The notes below the pieces were generated by a model that was not told the DNA's origin, did no database searches, and was given only the letters and a program-made list of their open reading frames with translations. From positions 32,021-96,020 of the IMG/VR virus record IMGVR_UViG_3300047471_000616: DNA of 64,000 nt. The stretch is one strand, 5' to 3'. A program made the translations under genes and the position numbers. Position 1 is the first letter of the stretch, and every line of letters starts with the position of its first letter. This DNA comes from a virus. This document shows, piece after piece, positions 23,650 to 32,392 of the stretch.

Positions 23650-24003
23650 TTACCTACTATTGGCATATGGCTTGTATGGCTTAGGCCCTTCGTCCAGCTT
23701 AGTGACGTTTGGCACGTCGTCACTGTGCACCAAACTGGCAACAGCCTTGTTATACACCATCAGTTCCCTAGGAACCTGGATCTGAATTTGCGGGTCAACA
23801 TTCGCTGCTGATCTAAGCTTCGCTGCGTCGGTATGAGCTAGGAATGACCACACCACAGCAACGAGCCCAATAGCCACTGTTGTTACATCTGCAACCACCC
23901 CGGCGTCGCTGAATGCTGAAAAGCCTTTTGCTACCAGCCACGTACAGGCCATCGGGATGATTATGCGGAGAATGCCAATTACCTGCTCTTGGTTTGGGTT
24001 CAT
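23650..24003 (-). CDS. Putative holin (Pam3-gp28-like)
   Basis: The 117-residue product has two hydrophobic helices: about residues 9-31 (GILRIIIPMACTWLVAKGF) and about 38-55 (VATVAIGL-like, ending VVWSFLAHTDAAK). A polar C-terminal tail follows. The spacing and the WSFLAHTD motif resemble the Pam3-gp28 family of phage holins. Placement two genes downstream of the endolysin supports a role in forming inner-membrane lesions at lysis. It overlaps the hydrolase gene as ATGA. Confidence 0.76.
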   Translation of the reverse strand: MNPNQEQVIGILRIIIPMACTWLVAKGFSAFSDAGVVADVTTVAIGLVAVVWSFLAHTDAAKLRSAANVDPQIQIQVPRELMVYNKAVASLVHSDDVPNVTKLDEGPKPYKPYANSR

Positions 24004-24518
24004 GTGGTGTGCTCCATGATCCGCTTCATCTCGGCGAGGAACATATTTTGATCGTTCACGTCATAGTCGCCGGGGTGGGGAATGTGGTGTGGGGTTTTGT
24101 GGTAGCTGAGCGGGTTCATGGTCCCCAACGGCCATTTGTAAGCACCCAAGCCGGGAAACGGGAACGGGTTGTAGCTGTAGATCAGGTGGGCAAATTTTAT
24201 GTTCTTGTTTAGTGGGTAGCCCTTCGCACCGTAGATGCTTGCTTGGAAACCAAATGCCCCATCAATGGCCCGGTCGCCAACATACTGACAGACAACTGCA
24301 ACGTCACAACACCCCAAACTAGTACCACATACGAAAACACGACCAGCAGGAGGGAGCTTCTTGATAAGTACAGCAATGTTTGCGGCGTCGTAATCCTCGT
24401 AAGGGGAATCGTGCATGTTAATGCCGAGTTGTGCCATGCGCTGAGACATGACTCCTGCAGCTGGGTCGCTTCCCCATCTCCCCCACATGCCGCGCATATA
24501 GTAACCGTGCCAGTTCAT
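24000..24518 (-). CDS. Alpha/beta-hydrolase-like protein in lysis cassette
   Basis: The 172-residue product contains FVCGTSLGCCDVAVV near residue 62, a GxSxG nucleophile elbow (GTSLG) preceded by a strand and followed by a helix. The N-terminus, WHGYYMRGMWGRWGSDPAAG, is aromatic. A His-rich C-terminal part (HKTPHHIPHPGDYDVNDQ) may hold the catalytic His. The length is short for an esterase or lipase. It lies between endolysin and holin, overlapping both as ATGA, so it may attack an envelope ester, but substrate is unknown. Confidence 0.62.
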   Translation of the reverse strand: MNWHGYYMRGMWGRWGSDPAAGVMSQRMAQLGINMHDSPYEDYDAANIAVLIKKLPPAGRVFVCGTSLGCCDVAVVCQYVGDRAIDGAFGFQASIYGAKGYPLNKNIKFAHLIYSYNPFPFPGLGAYKWPLGTMNPLSYHKTPHHIPHPGDYDVNDQNMFLAEMKRIMEHTT

Positions 24519-25135
24519 GGCTCAACCTCACTCCAGCCTTTGGCAAAGGCCAGGGGGATCAAAGGCTCTTTGCGCTCATGTCTACCCAGCTTGGCCACAC
24601 TCGGCGGGGTCAGCAGGGTAATTGAATACTTCCTCAAATCCTGCACCCTGGCGGTCCAGCCCCTGCCAAACGTACCCCAAGTGCCCAAACCACGTAGGAA
24701 GGTCAATCGTGCATTGCACAATTGGTTGACGAATTGGGTCGGGTCCATACTGTTGATGGCTTTAAGGGACGTTGGGCCAAGTACACCATCAACTATGACA
24801 TCTGCTATCTTTTGGGCGTATTTTACTGATCGTGACGGGCCTGAATTGACGCCAAAGTCAAATACCACGCAGTCACAGCCAGCATTCAGGGCGTCGAATT
24901 GGCAGGCAGTAGCGTACTTCTTCTTGTATATTTCGTCAGCCGTGGCCAGTGTCATGGCTTTAACTCTAGGTGCCCAGGCAGACATTGAACTCATTTTCTC
25001 ACCAAGAAACTCGGCAAGATCGTAGCAAGTAATTCCGAAACGAGTTGGCCCTCCAGGATCGTTACGGATCCATCCGTAGTCTCCCTCGTAACGCATAATC
25101 ATTCGTTGAACGAATGGCTGATAGTCTTGTTGCAC
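24515..25135 (-). CDS. Endolysin: GH108 N-acetylmuramidase with peptidoglycan-binding region
   Basis: The start chosen is GTG at 25135, which follows GGAGGTTAGT at ideal spacing; longer readings run through the upstream gene. The 206-residue product has the catalytic region RYEGDYGWIRNDPGGPTRFG (Glu near residue 17), the signature of GH108 muramidases. A C-terminal part, VDGVLGPTSLKAIN with LTFLRGLGTW, resembles PG_binding_3. There is no signal peptide, so it depends on the holin at 23650 for access to the wall. Confidence 0.86.
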   Translation of the reverse strand: MQQDYQPFVQRMIMRYEGDYGWIRNDPGGPTRFGITCYDLAEFLGEKMSSMSAWAPRVKAMTLATADEIYKKKYATACQFDALNAGCDCVVFDFGVNSGPSRSVKYAQKIADVIVDGVLGPTSLKAINSMDPTQFVNQLCNARLTFLRGLGTWGTFGRGWTARVQDLRKYSITLLTPPSVAKLGRHERKEPLIPLAFAKGWSEVEP

Positions 25136-25136
25136 A

Positions 25137-25604
25137 CTAACCTCCAGCTCCGGGCATGAAACAACGGATAAAGACAGAGATGACTTCTTCACCCTGATTG
25201 CGTGTCGGGGCAGCCCAAACCAACGCAGTGCCGGAAAGGTTCGGCCCTTGCACCACGGCACCGTCGTCTACGTTCCACCATTTATTGTACAAGAACACCC
25301 GGTAGTGACATTTGCCATCAGTGCAGGTTGAGTCCCAATCCACGTCTGGGATGTGGTGCGCTTCTTCTCCGTCACAACAGGGACCCTTCGTGCTATACTG
25401 TTGCCTGAACCAACGGTCCAGGTCGGGCTGCTTGTGGTCATGAGCAGATGCAAACGCCACCATGCCAAGCAGGGCAAGCACAACCAAAAACCCCAGGATC
25501 ACATACCACCACCACTCACTATTGTCAGGTGGCCGTATGTTCCAGTGATCGTCTAGGTCATCAAGAGGTGCTTCTGGGTTTGTCATACCGTAGTTGCGTG
25601 ACAT
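25137..25604 (-). CDS. Membrane-anchored periplasmic-domain protein with conserved cysteines
   Basis: From ATG 25604 the product has 155 residues. A short N-terminal cytoplasmic part is followed by a span (YVILGFLVVLALLGMVAFAS). A periplasmic domain follows with LDRWFRQQ, GPCCDGEEAHH, a DGKCHYRVF strand, WWNVDD and IRCFMPG. This set recurs in alphaproteobacterial phage and prophage proteins of unknown function. Cys pairs imply disulfides. It directly precedes the endolysin gene. A spanin or exclusion role has not been shown. Confidence 0.68.
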   Translation of the reverse strand: MSRNYGMTNPEAPLDDLDDHWNIRPPDNSEWWWYVILGFLVVLALLGMVAFASAHDHKQPDLDRWFRQQYSTKGPCCDGEEAHHIPDVDWDSTCTDGKCHYRVFLYNKWWNVDDGAVVQGPNLSGTALVWAAPTRNQGEEVISVFIRCFMPGAGG

Positions 25605-25608
25605 TTGA

Positions 25609-25992
25609 TCACCAGGTCGTTGTGGCAGCTGCCATGTAATAAGTGGTCGTACCAACTACCAATGGAACAATCCTGGTGGCACTGAAATTGGACGCCGTAA
25701 GTGCCACAGTTACGCCGCTAGTCACTGCGACAACAACGCTGGTTACAGATACGACGATGCCGGTTGGGGCCACCGGTATTGAAGAAGCAAAATTCCCGCA
25801 CCAATAATCCGGCTGCACCAGGGGCCAGGGATAGTTAACCGTCTGCGTACTGGCAGCGACCCCAGGTGATGCTGACCGGTATGGTTGCTCTGGTGCTGGC
25901 GCATTGAAGGAACAGCCCAAGGCACCAACAGCTACCCCAGCACTGACAGGAACCGACCTCCCATAGACACAATTGGAACACTGATCAACCAT
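25609..25992 (-). CDS. Virion-region protein with N-terminal four-cysteine cluster
   Basis: The 127-residue product has CSNCVYG (residues 5-11), a third Cys in GALGCSFNAP (about 27) and a fourth in DYWCGNF (about 65). The layout is reminiscent of small Fe-S or zinc domains, with CxxC followed by two spaced Cys and a final WC. The second half is Val/Thr/Ser-rich beta sequence like neighbouring fibre proteins. Start is supported by GGGGACTTAGT. It is the first gene after the two fibre genes. Function unknown. Confidence 0.62.
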   Translation of the reverse strand: MVDQCSNCVYGRSVPVSAGVAVGALGCSFNAPAPEQPYRSASPGVAASTQTVNYPWPLVQPDYWCGNFASSIPVAPTGIVVSVTSVVVAVTSGVTVALTASNFSATRIVPLVVGTTTYYMAAATTTW

Positions 25993-25993
25993 A

Positions 25994-27088
25994 CTAAGTC
26001 CCCATCATAATAACCCAGTTGGTCCCATCCGACTGCAGAGCCGCCCAATTCCCTGCCGTACCTGCCAAGATGGCAGTGCCCGCACCGCCACCAGCCTTCG
26101 GCACCACATTGCTGGCATTGCTAACGACGGTTTGTGCCTGGATTGTCTTAACATATAGCCATTGCCCTGGGTAGGAAGCAGCAGCCAACAATGTGATGGT
26201 GACCGTCCCAGCCCGGTTGGCGATCAGCGAACTGTCGGTGGCGCTCTGTGTCTCGCTGGCATTGGTCAGCGTCCTTGGTGCCTGAGAAGCTATCGCCCCC
26301 CGGACCGTGAGCGTTGAAGTAGGTGCGGTGTTGCTGCCAATGGCAAACGTCTGGTCGACCACACCATAGGTAAAGAACTCAAATGACTGATCGCGGTAGA
26401 GCGCAAGTGAGTTGGCAACATCGTTTTCACTGAAAGTACCAACCGGCTGCGTCTTGAATACCAACCGGCCTGGAAGTGATGTTGCACTTGGCACACCATC
26501 AACGAAGCTCTCGATCATGGTGCCAACGCCCCAGGTACCGTTCCCCATGTCGCCGCCAGCACGAATCGAATTCAGTGGATCACTGTTGTGGACTATCGCG
26601 GTACCGCTGGGTGACGTAGCCCGCGACTTGCCCATGCGCAGGTCGGGCGCGACAATATCATTGGACCACTGGGCCATGCCTAGGCTGAAGTTGACGAACA
26701 GATTTGGCACTTGGCCAGTGATAAAAGTGGTACCAGATGGAATCCCTTTGAGATTAGTGCACTGGTTTGTATCTATTTGCAAAGCGGTGACTTGAGATCC
26801 GGTCTTGAGGGCAATAGAATCGGTAGTACCAGCAATACTGGTACTCTCAAGCGTAAGTGTAGAACTGGCAAGCGAACCGCCTGCGACCAATGGAGTAGTA
26901 ATTTTTGGGGTTACAACATTGGTAGGGGTAGTCGGTGCGGTTCCTATGACTTGGCCGACCGACGTGAGTGCAGTAGAAATGTCCGTAAAAATGGCGTTCC
27001 AGACCAGGGACTGAATAAGGTCCCCCGGTGCCGCAGTTTCGGCACCGGCAGCTGGTGTGTAAACACCGGTTGTCGCATTGTAAGGCAT
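25994..27088 (-). CDS. Tail fibre-like structural protein
   Basis: The 364-residue product begins MPYNATTGVYTPAAGAE, matching the opening of the adjacent collar protein (SGVYTLPQAAFTPNT). It is rich in Thr, Ser, Gly and Ala, with beta-strand repeats and few charges. The C-terminus, AGNWAALQSDGTNWVIMMGT, resembles phage fibre ends. It follows the collar protein within two bases, so the pair probably forms one tail appendage. AGGGGTTTAAG precedes the ATG. No receptor can be inferred. Confidence 0.68.
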   Translation of the reverse strand: MPYNATTGVYTPAAGAETAAPGDLIQSLVWNAIFTDISTALTSVGQVIGTAPTTPTNVVTPKITTPLVAGGSLASSTLTLESTSIAGTTDSIALKTGSQVTALQIDTNQCTNLKGIPSGTTFITGQVPNLFVNFSLGMAQWSNDIVAPDLRMGKSRATSPSGTAIVHNSDPLNSIRAGGDMGNGTWGVGTMIESFVDGVPSATSLPGRLVFKTQPVGTFSENDVANSLALYRDQSFEFFTYGVVDQTFAIGSNTAPTSTLTVRGAIASQAPRTLTNASETQSATDSSLIANRAGTVTITLLAAASYPGQWLYVKTIQAQTVVSNASNVVPKAGGGAGTAILAGTAGNWAALQSDGTNWVIMMGT

Positions 27089-27089
27089 C

Positions 27090-27977
27090 TTAAACCCCTG
27101 CGAAGATTATCTTATTGAAGATGATGGCGTTGGAGAGCGTGGGCAGAGCAGTGCCAGAACCACCTGTTGGCGTGGTCCCAGTCATTGCAGGTAGAGTATT
27201 ATTTTGAAGTGTGACGGTGTTAACTGGACTTGGGGCAGCTGCCCCAGCACCCAAAACGAAACTTGCCGAGCTGGTGCCACCAATGGTGGCTCCTGCACCT
27301 CCCGCAGCATGAGTATGGGACCCCTGTCCTGATCCTATTGATGTAGACAAAGTTACAGCAGGAAAATGGGCTTGCAGTATTGTCTTGTTCTGCTGGCCGC
27401 CAGTACCACCCAGGACCGTACCGTCGAAGTTGCCCCCAGCTACCGTAATGAGACCGGCAGCAACACCACCCATATCATCCTTGCCAAAATCGGCCTTGCC
27501 ACGGCAATCGGGCAGACTGAAATTGGGTCCAGAACCACCGTAAGTGTAAGCTATTGCAGTGAATAGAGCAGGATAGGTAGCAGTCGCCAACGACTGGCCA
27601 AAACACAGCAGCCAGCCAGAGGGGGCAGAAGTACCGGCAAAACTCGCTACAACCCCGATTGGAACACCATTGACAATGCCATTGGATGTAATTTGTCCAA
27701 CGGCAACCCCACCCACGGCAATGCCAATGATATCTGCCCCAGCACTATAGAAGCCGGTATTGGTGTCAGAACCAAAGGTGTAGCTGGGCGCGGCAGCAGT
27801 CCCGGATGCGGCCTTTACCGGCCCAGTCATAGTAGTCTGGCCGTCAGCTGCCAACGAATTGGTCATCTGCGCGGCAATGTCGCTGAAGTCCGAGTTGACT
27901 GCAGACGATGATATGGTGGTGTTGGGCGTAAACGCTGCCTGTGGAAGCGTGTACACTCCACTGCCATTCCTGGGCAT
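27090..27977 (-). CDS. Tail collar-domain protein
   Basis: The 295-residue product contains a phage tail collar domain near residues 110-165: PSGWLLCFGQSLATATYPAL and NFSLPDCRGKADFGKDD are the two typical blocks. The N-terminal region is fibre-like, and the C-terminal part, TLPAMTGTTPTGGSG, is typical of short-tail-fibre receptor regions. It should form part of the adsorption apparatus. The ATG is preceded by AAGGAAAG. The region upstream, 27978-28158, has no minus-strand gene but holds a plus-strand one. Confidence 0.82.
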   Translation of the reverse strand: MPRNGSGVYTLPQAAFTPNTTISSSAVNSDFSDIAAQMTNSLAADGQTTMTGPVKAASGTAAAPSYTFGSDTNTGFYSAGADIIGIAVGGVAVGQITSNGIVNGVPIGVVASFAGTSAPSGWLLCFGQSLATATYPALFTAIAYTYGGSGPNFSLPDCRGKADFGKDDMGGVAAGLITVAGGNFDGTVLGGTGGQQNKTILQAHFPAVTLSTSIGSGQGSHTHAAGGAGATIGGTSSASFVLGAGAAAPSPVNTVTLQNNTLPAMTGTTPTGGSGTALPTLSNAIIFNKIIFAGV

Positions 27978-28005
27978 CGTTTATCTTTCCTTAGAGGAGG
28001 TAAAA

Positions 28006-28191
28006 ATGTGGTATGTGCTACAGATAATTGTGTTCTTTACCGTTGTTATTTACTACCTTGCCAATGACATGCTGGATGGCATTCCACTTGGGCACCTGGC
28101 GCTTTTTGCCGTGATAATTACTTTCTTAGTGACCGTAATCCTGTCCAAATTCCTGGATCTACTCCGTTGGCTCATTAGTTGGTGCGGGTAA
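28006..28191 (+). CDS. Lone plus-strand small membrane protein inside the late block
   Basis: AGAGGAGG at 27993-28000 with a five-base spacer precedes ATG 28006, the best ribosome-binding site in this part of the window on the plus strand. The 61-residue product has two hydrophobic spans (about residues 3-20 and 28-46) separated by NDMLDGIPLGH, and ends KFLDLLRWLISWCG. All surrounding genes are on the minus strand, and the only gap in their coverage matches this gene; its 3' end overlaps the end of the gene at 28159 by 33 bases. Function unknown; antiholin-like or exclusion roles are possibilities. Confidence 0.65.
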   Translation: MWYVLQIIVFFTVVIYYLANDMLDGIPLGHLALFAVIITFLVTVILSKFLDLLRWLISWCG

Positions 28192-29601
28192 CCGTTTCGC
28201 ACCTTCTAAGCCAGCAACCCATGATGCCGTTTCAGGGTCCATCTCAAGCCCTGGTGTTAATCTAGGGGTAGTGTTTTCTAGCCAAGGGCTTAATGCTCTG
28301 ACTATGGGCCTTTGTGCGCCCCTTATTGCGCCAGTCGTAGCGCCCCCCAGGCCAGTAGCCCCGGCTAATTCCAGCGCAATCGCCGATTCTGGGCCAAACC
28401 AGCCCAGATGATGCCCTGCATACGCCCCGGCAAGTTGGGCAAGCCCCGCAGCACCAGGGATCAACCATCCCCCACCTGTCATAGCTGGCACATCCCTTGT
28501 TACTGGGATTGCATCCCTGGCAAACCCCTTGAGAGGGGTAGTCATGGTTGGACTGTAGCCCCTTAGAACATCCTCTGGGACAATATGCTGTGCGCCGGTC
28601 GTAGCTGCGTGGCCTGTCGCTGCCTGCAAAGCATTTGCATCAGCTTCGGCTTGGTGCTGTGCCTGTGACGGGAATCTTGGTGCTAGATTCATCCTTTGAA
28701 GAGCAAGTCTGTTGGCAAGCTGGGCTGCTGCATCCTGAGGATGCACCCCCGGTGGGACGGTCAAGCCACCCTGCCTAAACATAGCTTCCTGAAGTGCTTC
28801 TGCCTGACGCGCAGGGGGGCCACCGGTAATGGACCTGAGCCAGGGGCTTTGTGTAGCCTGCTCAACCCCTACCGGGACCCCGGCAGCACGGACATTAGCT
28901 ACTTGCTGTTCGTGTAATGGGCTTACTGAACTTGGTGCTATTGCTTTTCTAGCCATATTGGGCAACCCCCACCCAAAAGCACCCCCCAACATTTCCGCTA
29001 CCTGAGGCCCCCAACTCTGCATATAACTGGGCAGCAAACTCTCACCAGCGTGTCTGCCTGCTACCGATCCACCTGCAGCAGTCAAGGCCCTGACCATGTT
29101 GGGGATCAAGGAACCAGCCCCGGTAACTGTTGCTGCTGCGGCCGATGGAATTATGTTTTCAGCAGCCTGCGCTACTTCCCCACCAACGGAAGTGGGCTGG
29201 TAACCCAAATCAGCCCCTGGGAATTTTTCCTGGAGCTTTTCCATCCTAGCAGGAGACGTATAAGGCCGGTTTTGCTCCTGCATGAATTTTGCAGCACCAG
29301 CCAAATTCTCTGAACCGGTAGCCTCACCTAGTTTCTGTACACCTTTCAGTGCCAGATCACCAAGGTTCCCAAATGTTGAACGTAGACCAGTAGCCGACTG
29401 GGCCGCCCACGGAATTAGCCCATGGCTGATGTCCTCAGCCGTGCTCTTCGGGGCTGGGGTGACCCCCTGCTGTTCATCATATACACGACGCTCTTCAGGC
29501 GTCATGTGCGCCAATAATTCAGGCGGGTACAGCTGTTCATTATAAGCACGACGCTCTTCTGGCGTCATGTACTTCAGCAATTCGGGGTCGTATTTATCCA
29601 T
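28159..29601 (-). CDS. Virion internal/ejection protein
   Basis: The 480-residue product is Ala/Gly-rich and helical with amphipathic and hydrophobic stretches (IIPSAAAATVTGAG, GWLIPGAAGLAQLAGAYAGHH), as seen in podoviral ejection proteins that enter the host envelope. The N-terminus carries a repeat: PELLKYMTPEERRAYNEQ followed by PELLAHMTPEERRVYDEQ. It lies next to the transglycosylase-bearing virion protein. No enzymatic motif is visible. The ejection role is inferred from position and composition. Confidence 0.65.
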   Translation of the reverse strand: MDKYDPELLKYMTPEERRAYNEQLYPPELLAHMTPEERRVYDEQQGVTPAPKSTAEDISHGLIPWAAQSATGLRSTFGNLGDLALKGVQKLGEATGSENLAGAAKFMQEQNRPYTSPARMEKLQEKFPGADLGYQPTSVGGEVAQAAENIIPSAAAATVTGAGSLIPNMVRALTAAGGSVAGRHAGESLLPSYMQSWGPQVAEMLGGAFGWGLPNMARKAIAPSSVSPLHEQQVANVRAAGVPVGVEQATQSPWLRSITGGPPARQAEALQEAMFRQGGLTVPPGVHPQDAAAQLANRLALQRMNLAPRFPSQAQHQAEADANALQAATGHAATTGAQHIVPEDVLRGYSPTMTTPLKGFARDAIPVTRDVPAMTGGGWLIPGAAGLAQLAGAYAGHHLGWFGPESAIALELAGATGLGGATTGAIRGAQRPIVRALSPWLENTTPRLTPGLEMDPETASWVAGLEGAKRLPAPTNEPTE

Positions 29602-29615
29602 GAACGTCGTGCCGA

Positions 29616-31901
29616 TTATGGTGTGGGTGTCAATGCAGGCATCTTCTTTTCACTTTCAGTCTTGCGGCGCATCAACTCCTCAGGAGGTGGGAGGGCAACA
29701 GCTGGCTTGCCAGCTGTTCCTTTAGGTTTTGCAGCTGCCTCTTTTTCCAGCTCGATGTCTTTCTCAAACTTCTTAGCCGTTGCTTCGTCCATCAACGGCT
29801 TTTCCTTGTAAAGCTTCACTATCTTAGCCCTAATATTAGGGTCAACGGCACCAGTGATCGGATCCCTGTTCCTGTCAATCTCTTCGCCTGCTTCAATCAA
29901 TCGATTATTCACAGCTTTCGCCATGGTTATCAACGCCTTGTTGGCAGCGACCGTGTTATTTCTGTTGGCGGATGCTGCGTTAATCATTTGGATTTCAGCT
30001 ACACGGATCTGACCCAAACCACCCAACTTGGTCTTCAGTGCACTCAAATTAATATCACTGATCAGTTTATCGGCAGTATCAGCCTTTGACGCAGCGGCGT
30101 TTGCGTCTTTATTACCTGTAAGCCAAGCATAGCCTTTGGCCAATGCAGTCCGGGGTCCGGCGGCAAAACCACTGATAATGTCTGGTGCGTTGAAAATACG
30201 TTCCAGTTCGTCCAACGGCTGCAGCTGTTCGGCAGCGGACTTTGCATTTCCCTGAACTTCATCACCGTACTTGGCAGCAGCTTCTGCGGCCTTAGAAGCA
30301 CCTTCTATTCTCCCTTTTACTTGGGCACCAAGTTCGCCCATATGATGTATAGCTTCGTCAGCTTGACGGGGGATCAGCGAACTGCCGCCACCAGTTGGAG
30401 GCGGGCCAGCAAGTTTTGTACCTTCTGGTGTCCCCGCCGTACCTTCGGGGGGTGGTGTGCCCAACATACCGGGCGACGGTGCATCAGCTGCCGTGCCTGT
30501 CTCAAGCGCCGCTGTCTTTACCCCACCGGCTGTTGGGGCGGCTTCGCTACTCTTACCGGGGGCGGGCGCAGCAACCGGAGGTGTGGCACTGGGAATTGCT
30601 GGGGTAGGAGGTGTAGGCGAGGTTGATGCAGTCGCGCTACCAGGCGTGCCAGGTGTCCCACCAACAGTGGAAGGTACCGGTTCGCCCTCACCTCTTTTAT
30701 CCGTCGGCTCAACAGGCCCCAGGATACGGTAGGTGCCATCAGCGTTGTACATCGCCTTGACCGGTATCTTGATGCCTTCAGGCCCGGCGTATTCCATTTG
30801 AAAGACGTCACCCTGGAAGACCTGGTGACCATTGGCAGTTTGGGTGATTGTCCCAAACGGCGTCTTGAATTGGACCGGTTGGCCCTGACTGTAAAAGGAT
30901 TGATCAAGGTATTGCCTCAAACTCGGATCCATGTACGGATTGGCACCCCCCATGAATTGATGCGGGGTAACGTGCTGACGCTGGGTAAAGAGCCCAGGAT
31001 CCATCCTGACACTCTCAGCAGTAGCAGGGCCTGGGACTGTAGCTGGGGCACCCAAACTGGGGGATGCTGGCGCTGCCGGGTGCAGACCCCCACCACCACC
31101 TGCCAAAGCCGTAGACATAGCCGCTGGTGCGTCAGCGGGACCGGGGGCTGCCGCAGTAGGCTCTTCAGCGTAAGCCGACGCTGAGCCGTCCCCAGGGCCT
31201 GTAGCTGGCAACCCAGGAGCATTGGAGGCCAGTTTCATGAAATTCTGGCCGTACTGCCCAACTGACGTCCCCAACTGATCCTTGCGCTCAGGATGATTGA
31301 CCCCACCAGGACCGCCAAGCCAAGCCCGTGCAGCCCCTTCTGGGCCGTACTTCTGTTCATACTGGGCAAATTTACCTTTGCGGACTATTTCCTGTGCTTC
31401 TGGGCTGTTCAGGAACTCCCCTGGGGTCATACGGTGACCAAGAAACTCCTGAGTCCACACAGGGATGTTGGACCCCATTACCTGATACTTGCCGTAGGCA
31501 CGGTCACCAGCCATCGATCCCTTTTTGATGATCGGACCAAGCGCAGTGTACTTGCCGCCGCTCTCAAGTGAAGAAAGTGCTTTACCTTCCGGGTCAGTTG
31601 CATCACTAACAGGTACTAGTCCTCCTCCCCCTGAACTGGGGCCGCCAGGGTAACCACTCTCAAGGCCGGTGGCTCGGGCCTTGAGCATGGATGCTTTCTC
31701 ACCGGCAGCAGCTTGATCCAACCCCATCCTGCCCATAAGGGCCTGGGTCATTTGTGTCCCTATGGCAAACGGGGAAACAGCCTCATGCTCCTTGCCAACA
31801 GGCGTGGTCATGCTCTGCTTCAGCAATGCTTCTGCCATTGCACGTTGGGCCAGTACTTGCCCAGGCGTGACAAAGTCCGACATTGAATAGTCATCGGCCA
31901 T
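29616..31901 (-). CDS. Virion protein with lytic transglycosylase domain
   Basis: The 761-residue product has, at about residues 105-225, a lysozyme-like domain: LSSLESGGKYTAL (catalytic Glu), DRAYGKYQVMGSNIPVWTQE, GHRMTPGEFLNSPEAQE and GAARAWLGG. A long Pro/Ala/Gly/Thr-rich linker follows (about 240-520). A helical C-terminal half has AASANRNNTVAANKALITM. This is the layout of a virion-associated enzyme that opens peptidoglycan for DNA entry, distinct from the GH108 endolysin used for exit. It ends close to the ejection protein at 28159. Confidence 0.82.
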   Translation of the reverse strand: MADDYSMSDFVTPGQVLAQRAMAEALLKQSMTTPVGKEHEAVSPFAIGTQMTQALMGRMGLDQAAAGEKASMLKARATGLESGYPGGPSSGGGGLVPVSDATDPEGKALSSLESGGKYTALGPIIKKGSMAGDRAYGKYQVMGSNIPVWTQEFLGHRMTPGEFLNSPEAQEIVRKGKFAQYEQKYGPEGAARAWLGGPGGVNHPERKDQLGTSVGQYGQNFMKLASNAPGLPATGPGDGSASAYAEEPTAAAPGPADAPAAMSTALAGGGGGLHPAAPASPSLGAPATVPGPATAESVRMDPGLFTQRQHVTPHQFMGGANPYMDPSLRQYLDQSFYSQGQPVQFKTPFGTITQTANGHQVFQGDVFQMEYAGPEGIKIPVKAMYNADGTYRILGPVEPTDKRGEGEPVPSTVGGTPGTPGSATASTSPTPPTPAIPSATPPVAAPAPGKSSEAAPTAGGVKTAALETGTAADAPSPGMLGTPPPEGTAGTPEGTKLAGPPPTGGGSSLIPRQADEAIHHMGELGAQVKGRIEGASKAAEAAAKYGDEVQGNAKSAAEQLQPLDELERIFNAPDIISGFAAGPRTALAKGYAWLTGNKDANAAASKADTADKLISDINLSALKTKLGGLGQIRVAEIQMINAASANRNNTVAANKALITMAKAVNNRLIEAGEEIDRNRDPITGAVDPNIRAKIVKLYKEKPLMDEATAKKFEKDIELEKEAAAKPKGTAGKPAVALPPPEELMRRKTESEKKMPALTPTP

Positions 31902-31911
31902 CGAAGTAGCC

Positions 31912-32379
31912 CTATAGCTGCATTTGGCTTAGCGGGTCTGGTCTTTGCGCAACTGCACTGGGTGGCAAGCCGCCCATGGGCGGACGGCCGAACAACGCAC
32001 TGCCATTGAGGGATGGGGTAGGGGATGCACCCTGAGTGAACGGGTTCATAGGCGGACGTGGTGGGGGCATAGGAACGCCACCAGTCTGCGGCGGTGGCAT
32101 TCCTGGTGATGCCGCTGGGGGCATTGCAGGTGGCGTGACCGAACCAAGCGGGTTCGCTGGGGTCTGAATATTGCCCTCATACGTGCCAGCATTTGGGGCT
32201 AGGGTATTGGCGTTCTGAGTATTGTTGTAGCCCTGCATCAGGGCTGAGATCATGTTGTTGATCCCCCCGCCAACGCCGCCAGGGCTGGCAGGGCTGGCAG
32301 AACTTGGGGTTACCCCTTGCTGCCCGCCAAACATCTGGGCGAAGGGCTGAAGGGGTGAGATTGCAGCTGGGTTATCCAT
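31912..32379 (-). CDS. Proline-rich virion-region protein
   Basis: The 155-residue product is low-complexity: Pro, Gly, Asn, Met and Ala dominate (MPPAASPGMPPPQTGGVPMP). Only its first 60 residues (ISPLQPFAQMFGGQQGV, NNMISALMQGYNN) look foldable. AAAGGATAAAATCAA precedes the ATG. It lies between two putative ejection proteins and may be a flexible virion component or chaperone. No family recognised. Confidence 0.58.
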   Translation of the reverse strand: MDNPAAISPLQPFAQMFGGQQGVTPSSASPASPGGVGGGINNMISALMQGYNNTQNANTLAPNAGTYEGNIQTPANPLGSVTPPAMPPAASPGMPPPQTGGVPMPPPRPPMNPFTQGASPTPSLNGSALFGRPPMGGLPPSAVAQRPDPLSQMQL

Positions 32380-32392
32380 TTGATTTTATCCT

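Noticed and set aside
24243-25025. 260-codon plus-strand open frame
   Set aside because: Antisense to hydrolase and endolysin genes, whose catalytic motifs establish the minus strand as coding.
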